Origin: Oxyruncus cristatus
Taxonomy: Eukaryota > Chordata > Aves > Passeriformes > Cotingidae
Length of the DNA stretch: 64,000 nt
Assembly: GCA_013399855.1 (NCBI GenBank)
Contig: VXAY01006963.1
Span: 1-64,000 of the forward strand
Direction: 5' to 3'
The position numbers and the translations under genes were made by a program. Shown here piece by piece: positions 13,439-46,035 of the stretch. A model generated the notes under the pieces. It was not told where the DNA came from. It ran no database searches and saw nothing but the letters and a program-made list of their open reading frames with translations. Position 1 is the stretch's first letter, and every line of letters starts with the position of its first letter.

Positions 13439-14653
13439 TTTAAAAACAAGAATAAAAAAAAAAATAGCAGCATCTTGGGCAGCTAATGCAATCTCATCAG
13501 GACAAGTGCAATGTAACGTTACCAACTCCAACAGTTTAGTCTCAACTGCAGTAAATACAACACTATTCTACATAAAATGTTGCACTTTAGAACCTTGTCC
13601 CATGGGAGGCATTGTGCTTTGAGCTGCCCATTTCTAAAGTGACCCTGAAAAAAATTAGTATCAGGATTCACTTTCCCAACTTAATACCATGCATAGCAAA
13701 AGCACTGTGTGAAAATCGGCAGAAGTTTTCCTCATAGAAGCATCTGAATATTTTCCCAAGCATTATTACTTCATTGCCAATTACAAGACGAAGCCATTTC
13801 TTCACTACAGAACAGTTGACACCAAACAAAAAAGCTGAAGATTTGGTTTTACAGATTGCTTGACAAAATTTCTTAGATAACGGAACCATACCAACAAGCT
13901 TGTTTTTTTTTTTTTTTTTTCCTTTTTTTTTCTTTTTTTAAGAAACTATCCAACAACACAGAAAAAACTCAGTTTTCTATCTGTATCTGGAAACATGCTG
14001 CACCCACAAAGGTCTAGTGTGCATGTGTGCGCCTTTAAACAAAGTTAATGATATCACTTACTGAATTCAGCAAAATTATCATGTTCTGAACGAAAGGTGA
14101 AAATGGGATCTGTTCACACATAAACACAGCAAGTGTGCACCCGTATGCGCAGATACTTATCCCCAACCTGCAAATTCAAATTTCAACCTAAGTAAATCAG
14201 GAACTACTAATTTTGCTTGGGAGTTTTGGTTCTCTTTGCTATGTCTCATACCTTTCAAAGGCATTGTGAAAGAGATGCTGCAGTGCAGCATACCTCAGGA
14301 ATCTAAAAAAACCCAAAAAATTCCCGCCCCCTCCCCCTAAAAAAACCCTAACAAAACAAACCCCTTCCATATATTATATAAGATGAAAAAGCTACACATC
14401 AACAGAAGTACAGCAAAAACCCACTGTGTTTCTTCAGTTATATCCCCATGCTTTTTTTTCCTGTATATAGTAGTCTGTTTGAGATCAAATCAAAACTGGA
14501 GTGAACAATATGGTACATTAAAGACAAACAACTCTGAAGTGAATAGGGCCTTTGGCAGGATTTAGCTCTGTGCATTAAGGAGGGAGAGAAATGTAGAGGC
14601 CACAATATACATAAGTACCAAAGAAAACCCACTCATGCCAATTTGAGGGCATT

Positions 14654-14666
14654 AACTGATCCCTGC
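14654..14666. repeat. Target-site duplication, left copy (13 bp)
   Basis: AACTGATCCCTGC here recurs exactly at 15175-15187, directly bracketing the retrotransposon fragment. Coding similarity to the element begins immediately after this copy. Confidence 0.8.
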
Positions 14667-15174
14667 CTCCGTTCAATCCTAAACATCCACTGGACTGACT
14701 ATGCGACTAATGGGTCTGTCCTTGAACAGGCTGCAGTCACGAGTATTGAGGCCATGCTGCTGAGAACACAGCTGCGTTGGGCAGGGCACGTCTCCAGGAT
14801 GGCGAACTCGCCACTGGCTGCCGCAAGAGAGGAGCCCCGAAGAGGAGATACAAGGACTCCCTGAAACAACATCTCAGCCTTGGCCATATCGACCACCATT
14901 ATTGGTCTACTCTGGCCTCCAGTCGGGAGACATGGAGACACACCATCTATAATGCTGCTGCCTCTTTTGAGATCACTCGTAGAATCATTTCTGAGGAGAA
15001 AAGGCAACACAGAAAGAACTAAGTCTTGCCAGTACCACCAAAGGAGACTTTCCGCTGTGCCTTTTGCATCCGGACTTGTCTATCTGGCATTGGCCTTTTT
15101 AGCCACCAACGTGCTTGTAGCAAGCGTGGGTAGAGTCCTTCTCTAATCTTCGTTTGCAAAACCTCACCACGATG
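14667..15174 (+). mobile_element. 5'-truncated non-LTR retrotransposon fragment (C-terminal endonuclease-reverse-transcriptase tail)
   Basis: On the plus strand the sequence translates to LRSILNIHWTDYATN, then SIEAMLLRTQLRWAGHVSRM, the conserved C-terminal region downstream of the reverse transcriptase in several animal LINEs. After a deletion/frameshift around 14810-14830 it continues GAPKRRYKDSLKQHL, then SSRETWRHTIYNAAASFE, a stop, and a Cys-His finger (CAFCIRTCLSGIGLFSHQRA, then C) near 15058-15120. The fragment is bounded exactly by a 13-bp direct repeat (AACTGATCCCTGC at 14654-14666 and 15175-15187), so it looks like a retrotransposed, 5'-truncated copy. It is dead: frameshifted and lacking the catalytic domains. 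It is not CR1, the usual bird LINE; RTE-type is my best guess, with the clade unproven. Confidence 0.82.
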
Positions 15175-15187
15175 AACTGATCCCTGC
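15175..15187. repeat. Target-site duplication, right copy (13 bp)
   Basis: Exact second copy of the 13-bp repeat at 14654-14666. It follows the element's presumed 3' end, which reads CTCACCACGATG. Confidence 0.8.
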
Positions 15188-18176
15188 AAATTGCATAGAC
15201 CCTGTGTAGGCAGGACATCCCTTTAAGAAGCCCTAAGCACTCATCCTTACAACATAGTGCTTATTTCTCATTGTTGCTTGTGCAAGAAAAGCAAATGCCA
15301 AATCTCATACACACTATTTTTTTTTTTCTGCTACAGCCACACATGAAGAGAAGTCGCACAGCAAACAGGAATTATGTTTCCATACGGTATGGAATTATAT
15401 GCTAAGGCATGCTAAGGATATGGCCCACTGACATAGCAGGGGTTTTCTTAATACGAGGAAAATTAGATCCAAATGCCTTAACTATGATAAAATTTCTTGA
15501 CAAATGCTACATGAAACATCAATTCAGATTACATATATTTTGCCTACAGAGAAAAAAATACAATTTTACTCTTAAAATATTTAACATTCAGAAATTAATA
15601 TATGTCCAAACAATATCTTGGATTGCTACAAATGTTAAACTGCTGTATACTGAACTAATCTGTAACTTCAAGCCAAGTAGTATAACTGGCATGCTAGAGT
15701 AATTGTTGGTGCTTTTCACAGTAAAAACCAGTTATTAGTATACCAAATTTACATGGTCCTAAAGGCCTGAAGAGAGTGTGGAATGAAGAAGGGAAGGGAT
15801 GAAGACTCTACTTCTATTCAGGAAAAATATTCAGAATAATTTTCTAGGTGATGATGATCATGAAACATTAATATTTGTTGAATCGTGTTTCTTGATACAA
15901 ATTCTAGTAAGAAAATACACCTATAGGAAAGCAAAGACAACCCACCAAAAAAAAAAAAGCACAAAATCAAAATAAAATCAAAAGCCTTACAGCCTCAGAA
16001 CTGAAGTAACAACTTGAAAATGAAATGATAATATAAAGATCATTGAAGACCAGAAAATTTCCTCTTACTATTTCCAACAGATTATAAAGCTCTGCATATT
16101 TTGAAATAAAACACAAGAATCTCTAAAGCAGAGCTATTCTGGGAGAACTCCATGGGTCTTGCTCTTTTGATTGTGTGTGCAACTCTTTTTAATAGTAATG
16201 GGTATTGCCTTTTTTAATCTTGGGGGAAGACTAAATTCAAATGTTCACTTAGTCAAATCTCTTCCAAGATTCCTCTGAAGTTTGTTACTTTATCAGTTTG
16301 CAATGTGCAAATTTCCTCAGTGGTCAGGACAATAAATAACCATTGCAAACCACAGACAGTGAATTATCTCAGAATTACTAATAAATCTGGTTTAGCAGGA
16401 TTCATGTATTTGTTTTCTTTGACTAAACCATAATTCTCTAAGTCTCTGGTGTCCTGAAATTATGGAACTGTTCACTTTGATACTGCCTCAGCCTACAAAC
16501 TTCTGAAAGTATCATAGCCTAATCATTTTCAAAAAAAGACATTTTCCAGTCTTAATTAGCTCTATATTTTATCCAAACATTCTCAGTAGAGGTGGAAGCT
16601 TTTTTTCCCCCACAATACTAATAGAAAAAAGTCCCTAGGCAACAATTAGAGAAACTTCCTTCATATGAAATGAAAATACGTTTACATGCTGACAAAAATT
16701 CTGCCACAGGTCAAGCAGTCATTTATTTACTGTGAAAGGTGGATTCATTCTGAGATCCAAACTATCTACACTCTACACTGCAGTAGCAAAATATCCCCAT
16801 TTTTTTCTGCAGTCACTATCAAAGAAGGATACACTATTTTTTTTTGTCTTCCAAATACAAAGACAATTGTGATAAAAGTTCAAAATGCTTCAAGAAGCAA
16901 ATGTAGCATGGTACCGTATTCTAAAGATATCTCTGAAACAGTATTGTTGGACTCAGTGATATTTCGTAATGTTCATATACGTTTTATTGAATAAAGCAGC
17001 TTTGAAGCTTATCAGGCACTGCCCAACAAAATATTTAGTCAAAAAAATTTCACAAACTTTTAAAACTTTGAGCTAGTAGCTCAATATTCTATTTTTCTAA
17101 AGAAAATTGTAAAATATTTCATAGTTTTAATTCTCAAGCCAACTCTTGCTGGCTTCCTGTACATTATAAAGAAGAAAAACAAACAAAAAAAAAGAACTCT
17201 CAAAGATAAGCAAGCCCCATGAAACAAACCAACAAGAAAATCAGTAACAAAAAATAATCAGGAAAAATATTCTCAGGCAAAGGAAATAACAAAAAATAAA
17301 AGAAGACGAGGAAACACGAAAGAAAAAGAAGCCTGTAGATATGCTTGAAAGAAGACTACAGCCTAAAGAAAATTCAGTATTGCATAGCATGGTCTAAGAA
17401 TTCAGCTTTCAGCAAAAAGAAAAGGGAAAAAAGACGCAGTCCGGTATTGACAGTTTCCATCACTGATAGTTAGTCACCCAGTACTATGTACATTATTATA
17501 CACTGTATGCCACTGAAAGTCCTGTTTTTTTCAGTCTTAAATATATTCCTAAAACAGGATTTTTAATCATCGAAACAAAACACTTCCTGGCACTTTGCTA
17601 TTACAATTACTCTGAACAACATACTGTAACTGAAGTCCTTTTAAAGTGTCCCTTAGAAATGAAAGTGCCATTCATTCTGCTACATATCATTCACTAGAAA
17701 CCAAAAAAATCCACAATGCTGTGTGTCTGGATCCACTGAGTGCAGCAACACCATTCCAAGTCAGGTCGTGACCACGAAATTCCAATAACTGAATGACAAA
17801 GACCTCTTATACCTTGTGTCTGGATAATCCAATGTTCTAGCTGGTAAAGCTTCAGAAGTGGTCGTAAACAAGCACCATGCTTAAAGGCCTCTGTGTCCCT
17901 GCAGGGAGATCAGATTTGGATTTTTCTCGTGTTTTAATTTTCTTAATTACAAAAAAACCAAAAAGCACTTCAGATTACAAACATACATTCACAGCTTAAT
18001 ACTGTGATCTCTCCCACTGCAGTTGTGAAGGAAATCTCTAGTCTTATCTGAAGACAGATAGCTTTGATGCTGCAAATTCTTGAGTAAAGCTGAAGGGAGC
18101 CTTTTCTCTCCAGAGGCCTCAATGTTGTCAAATAACTTCTTTAGAAAAAACCAAACAACCCGCAGTATTAAGATGT

Positions 18177-40995
<22,819 letters not shown>

Positions 40996-42204
40996 CTGTA
41001 AAAGAAAAAGAAGAAAAATAAGCCAAGCTACAGGTGAATACAATTACTGTTTATGAAAATCATGACACATAATGCAACCAGTTAATCTGATAACAGAACA
41101 AACATGCCATGTATCAGGGCCACAAGAGAAGACTTCATAAGTTATCAGAAAATGGAATAAAAATGAAGACAATTCTAGGACCTCACTCAGTCCTAGAACA
41201 CTCTCTGTACTATCTGGGAAAAGAAAACATAATAAAAGTTTGTAGTCTACGGTTGTGCAGAAATACAATGCAAGGAAAGAAAGAAAAAAATCTTTTGGTC
41301 TGAAACATTTACATACACTGTGCACCAAGTGTTGGAACTAACACATCACTGTCTGAGAGCTGCAGATCCTGTGGGTACAACAGATTTATAAAGACCTGAA
41401 AGACCAGCAGTAGAAACAATATTTCACACTCGTAAAAAGTTCAACAATTTCTTTTTATTTCAATTTTCAGACATTATACTATTAACAATCTAGTTTACTT
41501 ATAGCAAGAATCTCCTCTTCTATGAGGGCTGGTTAAGAATAAACAGCAGTACAATAGGTAAGAGACATTTTGTAGATTCAAACAAAACTGCATACGGATT
41601 TTATACAGTTTTCATGCAATCTAGTTTCTTCATGCAGAGAACATACTCTACAAAGGAATGTTCTGGCTCTGTGACGTGAGGGATGATCTATCTTTAAATA
41701 CACAATTTTTGCCAAAAGAATAATTCAAAAGTTTTAGACTGGTTCTGTTTAACACTTGGAAAGCAAGAATGTTTACATAAAGATATTAAACTACTGCCAG
41801 AAACATCTGGCATCGTTGGATGGATTATGATTGATAAACAAAGCTTAATCACTGAAGTAAAAATTGCCAGTTGCCTAAGTGATGGTAATCTCTGTCCAAT
41901 TAAAATCACCATGGACAAAGAGAGAGCAATTCTTAAACACACATACACATAGATGCCTGCATGGATACGTACACATACATATATACATCTGCCCCCTCCA
42001 TTCTTACAAGACTGAAACTGAACAAAGTGATGAGGATAACTAAATAAAAGAAGAAAAAAACCCAACAGAAAAATGTAAAAAATTTTGACATAGCAAAAAA
42101 AGACATTGAAATACAACAACTGAGAATGAGAAAGCATACAATTTTGGCTGATAAATCACCCTATTTTTGATTGCATAATTTCATAAAAGTGCAAACAGTT
42201 CTAC

Positions 42205-42766
42205 TGTGGTTTAACCCCAGTCAGCAACTAAGCCCCACACACCTGGTTGCTCGCTTTCCTCTGGTTGGATGTAGGAGAGAATCAGAGGGGTAAAAGTGAG
42301 AAAATTCGTGGGTTGACAGTTTAATAGGAAAAGCAAAAGCCACACACACAAGCAAAGCAAACCAAGGAATTAATTCACTGCTTCCCATGGGCTGGCAGGT
42401 GTTTAGCCACTCCAGGAAAGCAGGGCTTCATCATGTATAATGGTGACATGGGAAGACAAATGTCATCACTCTGTATATACCCCACTTCTTCTTCCCCCAG
42501 TTTTATTGTTGAGCACAATGCTATATGGTGTGGAATGTCCCTGTGGTCATTTGGGGTCAGCTGTCCCTACAAAATCCTTGTGCACCCCCATCCTCCTTGC
42601 TGGTGGAGCGAGGTGGGAAGAAGAAAAGGCCTTGACACTGTATAAGCACTGCTTTGCAGCAACTAAAACATCCCTCTGCTATCAGCACTGTTTCCAGCAT
42701 CCTAAACACAGCCCCATGCTAGCTACTGTGAAGAAAATTAACTCTACCCCAGCCAAAACTAACACA
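42205..42766 (+). mobile_element. Second solo LTR-like element, common avian family
   Basis: This stretch of about 562 bp begins TGTGGTTTAACCCCAG and ends CCAGCCAAAACTAACACA. I recognise it as a widespread bird LTR: the internal phrases GTGAGAAAATTCGTGGGTTGA, CAGGAAAGCAGGGCTTCATC and AAAATTAACTCTACCCCAGC recur in that family. It appears shorter than full-length copies through small internal deletions. The terminal TG...CA is present. No matching target-site duplication is visible: the left flank reads GTTCTAC and the right flank AATTTAA. It carries open reading frames of up to 114 codons that I regard as incidental. It sits in intron 2, 607 bp from the other LTR. Confidence 0.75.
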
Positions 42767-43367
42767 AATTTAAAAACAGTATGACAGCAAGGAAGGGACA
42801 AAAGTTCAGAAGCGTAAAAAATGAGGATAAATGAAAGACAATACATAAAAATTATTTACAAAGTAGTAATGAAGTGAAGCATACTGAGACACTGAGACAT
42901 GTCTCTTGCAAAAAGAAGGAAGATGATGGTACCATAATGATGGAATACTTTTTAGTCCATTCATAACTGAAGACATTAGAAAAACATCTGTTAGCCATAA
43001 CAGTTTAACTTAGGAGGCCCAGAAAATAAGAATTCAGGAGTCCCAAAAGAGTTGCCTAAGCAGATCCCTAGCCTGCTGATGCTACTTTTTAATGACTTCT
43101 GGAAATTCAGAGCAATTCCTGGGGTCAAAAGAGTTCTAACGCCTGACCCACACTATAAAAGGACAAGTAACATGACTACATGCTAACTACATTATAAGTC
43201 ATGGACAAAGTAAAGAAAAAGCTGACACCAGACTCACATAAAGCAATAAAAGACAGCACTATGTAAGGATTATCTGCATAGCTTTTTAGAGGATAGGTCT
43301 CTTCCTTGGTGACACCTTAGTGAGCTGAAAAACGGAAATGAGTAGACATAATAAACTCTGAAGTTTT

Positions 43368-43373
43368 GTCAGA
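43368..43373. repeat. Target-site duplication GTCAGA, left of solo LTR
   Basis: Exact 6-bp match to 43877-43882 on the other side of the 503-bp LTR. Confidence 0.85.
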
Positions 43374-43876
43374 TGTAGGAGATGGCGGAATTGAAGAGGA
43401 GGTGTTTAAGAGATGGAAGTGGGACCCCGCACCTGCCACAGATGAAGGAAAGACTGCTGCATGAAGCATTACAGGAAAACTACAACTGATATGGACTTCA
43501 GTTACTTAGCTGCATTGTTTGTTGTTAATGCATGCTTTTAATAATATTTGTACCCCTTTTTACAAAAAATATCCCCTTAGTTTTAATCCAAGTTTATTCC
43601 CAATTTCCTATGGGTTCATGTTTGGTGCAATGCAGTGTTTTCCTTATTTGGTTAGCTCCTTCCCCTACCTTCCACAAATGGTTATGTACCATCCCTTTGT
43701 TATCCCTTATTTGTCCTAACCCTGCCTACACATCCCTTACTTGTCATCCGCCTGCCCACTTTACTAGAACCTTCCTTGCTCCCCCTATATAAAGGGGAGT
43801 GCCTCTTCAATAAACAGATCTCTTTCTCTGCTCAAGAACCGCAAGGTCCGAGTCTTTTGTCCTGCGACTCGCGACA
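43374..43876 (+). mobile_element. Endogenous retrovirus solo LTR (503 bp) with 6-bp target-site duplication
   Basis: The element starts TGTAGGAGATGG and ends CTCGCGACA, with the TG...CA termini of retroviral LTRs. It contains a TATA box (TATATAAA at 43786-43793), an AATAAA polyadenylation signal at 43809-43814, and a short R/U5 rich in CG-containing words. Flanks are GTCAGA at 43368-43373 and GTCAGA at 43877-43882, a perfect 6-bp duplication. No internal retroviral sequence is present, so it arose by LTR-LTR recombination. Six-base duplications are typical of class II (ERVK/alpharetrovirus-like) integrases. It lies in PIK3R1 intron 2, antisense to the gene. Confidence 0.9.
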
Positions 43877-43882
43877 GTCAGA
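43877..43882. repeat. Target-site duplication GTCAGA, right of solo LTR
   Basis: Exact 6-bp match to 43368-43373. It directly follows the terminal ACA of the LTR. Confidence 0.85.
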
Positions 43883-45503
43883 GAGTTGACTTAATGTAAC
43901 ACTGACTAAAAGCTGAATTCAAAGAAAGCACGTCATACAGGCGTGGCTAACCATTGTATCTTCAACTAGAGTTATTAATGTAGAACAAGCTACTCAGGGA
44001 AGGAATGGACTTTTCGATTCTTTCCATCTTCAAATCACTTTCAGGTTCCATCTGGAACACCTCTGTTAGCTTAACATCGTATCTACTTCATCAGACACAA
44101 GATGGGCCCTAATGAAAAATGCTGCACTCCAAGCAGCCTTTGCTCAGGCATACTGAAATACAGACCACCTGATTTATAATTTTCAGATCAAATAGTTCTT
44201 TTCAATCCCAGACTAGGAATCAATCTTATGATGTGGGCAAATTTATTGAAAGAATAAACAGAAGATCAGAGTCATATCAAAGGGTATGTTATGAGAATAC
44301 TTAAATTATGAGATACTAATAGCCTCAGAGAATGCTAAGGGCTTAAAATGGATCCTTTATATGAAAGGAGAAGAAAAACAGGTTTAAGAACAGAGCTTAC
44401 ATATTTTTACCTATGAAAGTAACTTCCTTCTCCCCTAGGTAGCTGGTTACATTAAATTTCTCCCTCTTGCATTAACAGCAACAAAATTCCATCATCTCTG
44501 AACGAAGATGTTCATCTCATAGTTCCAGTTGAAGACAGCATTTAACCATAATTAACAGTCTAAACTGAAATTGAAAAAAGAGATGAAGAAGGAGAGATAG
44601 AGGCAGAGGATGGAAGTCAAAGCTGACAGGCATTTAAACCATATCAGGTGACAACCTGGCAGTTCAGGGATAGTTAATCCACGCTACTGTGCAGCACAAA
44701 GAACTTTGATGTCTTCCATTAACCAAACTGTACCTTAAAAATGTGTCAAGAAATAAAAATACCTATAAACAAGGCGTATTTAGAAAAATAATTTCATTTC
44801 CCAGTTAGATGTAGGAATTAAGTCCAAGCAAAGCAAAGAGGAGAACCCACTGTCAGGGGAAGAATGCAGTTCATGGGAAGAAGCACCTTGCAAGGTGAAC
44901 ACAAGACAATACAGAAAACGGTTTGTCTCCATGGGACATAAGGAATGGGGTGGTGCAGACCCTACTTAGGTTACCTAAACAGAAGGTGACTTTTCCTGCA
45001 ACCCACCTGATGCTCCATGCTTTTCATCTAAACTTTAAGCAAAATTTTATCTTATAAACTATCATAATCTATTAATGAATATTTTTGTTGTACAGTGTTC
45101 ATTGATCAATAATACTCTTAATTAAAGTGAAGGCTTTTGGAAGCTATGCATTTCCCTTTGTATTTATGCAAAATCTGTAATATGTCTACAGAATACATGT
45201 GTGCAAAGCAAACATCACATTGCTTAAAAAGACAGGTTTCCAATACTTCTCTGTTACCCTAAAATATGCATTTTAGGATTTCAGAGGATTTCTGATGTCT
45301 CTTCCTCCCTTTATCCTATTCCTTTCCAGAACTGAAACTTACACCTTCCAAAGACATTGCTGAACTTTAGATATGACAAGAAACTTTAAATTAATAACAA
45401 TCCATTCTGTACGTAAGCAGTCTGTAATATACTTCTGTATTTGACTGAAAATTCAGGATATTTACCTATCTTTTAATACCATGCACACGTACAAGCTCTA
45501 CAG

Positions 45504-45531
45504 CAAAAACACACAACACACACACACACAA
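45504..45531. repeat. (AC)n microsatellite
   Basis: Run of CA dinucleotides with a few interruptions, in PIK3R1 intron 2. Confidence 0.85.
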
Positions 45532-46002
45532 TGACAGGTACAAAACCTGCAGTTACCTTCAGTGACAGAAAAACCCATCTACGTCACACAGTCATAATGC
45601 TCAGCAACATAGAAGAAAAACACTCATTTCATCAGTATGTAGGAGATGGCACGAACAAATTAAAATCACTTAACCTGCCACCTGTTCTAGGGGTTGCTAC
45701 TCGTTGTAGCACCTCCACTACAACTAGTGCACATCATACTGACTTTTGCTTGAAGTTTTCTCACTTCTGGAGATAACAGAAAATTACATTCATTTAAAGG
45801 TGGAAAGCCTCACAAAATACACATCAGTTAGAAAAAACCCAAAAAACCCCACTTAACAGAACTGAACTCACAGTACTCACAGAACTGAAGCCACTTGATA
45901 ACACTGACACTGAAGACAGCCCAATTTGGAAACTGTGCATTTCAGTTTCAAAATGCTGAGAGGAAATCTCAGGGGCTAAACTGAATAAAACCACGCCTAA
46001 TT

Positions 46003-46035
46003 GGGGCAGGGAGAGGGTGGGAGGGCAGGGCAGGG
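46003..46035 (+). other. G-quadruplex-capable G tract
   Basis: Seven runs of three or more G within 33 bases, separated by 1-3 bases, on the plus strand (the PIK3R1 template strand) in intron 2. This satisfies the usual G3N1-7 pattern several times over. Confidence 0.85.

Larger units (their letters stand above)
13415..18176 (-). other. PIK3R1: Probable PIK3R1 3' untranslated region
   Basis: Sequence 3' of the stop codon with no further exon structure. An AATAAA signal on the gene-sense strand (plus-strand TTTATT at 13433-13438), followed by T/GT-rich sequence, gives a plausible distal 3' end near 13415-13420 and a UTR of about 4.7 kb, close to the long human UTR. Other AATAAA hexamers (for example plus-strand TTTATT at 16722-16727 and 16983-16988) could give shorter forms. 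The region is A/T-rich, with a pyrimidine tract at 13900-13940. An antisense retrotransposon fragment interrupts it at 14667-15174. The real end cannot be fixed without transcripts. Confidence 0.6.

Noticed and set aside
13501..13513. Plus-strand GACAAGTGCAATG, whose reverse complement equals the first 13 bases of the miR-25 mature sequence
   Set aside because: No hairpin partner is visible nearby, and the match lies in the same sense as the miRNA in PIK3R1 orientation, so it is neither a target site nor a plausible precursor. A 13-base match among many miRNAs and 128 kb of strand is not striking.
14699..15010. Minus-strand open frame of 103 codons in the 3'UTR
   Set aside because: It is the shadow of the plus-strand retrotransposon coding remnant.
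41694..42137. Minus-strand open frame of 147 codons rich in Phe, Leu and Val
   Set aside because: The composition follows the A/T-rich and CA-repeat-like DNA. There is no homology I recognise and no splice-consistent relation to PIK3R1.
42433..42784. Plus-strand open frames of 70 and 114 codons
   Set aside because: They lie mostly inside the avian solo LTR, which is non-coding.
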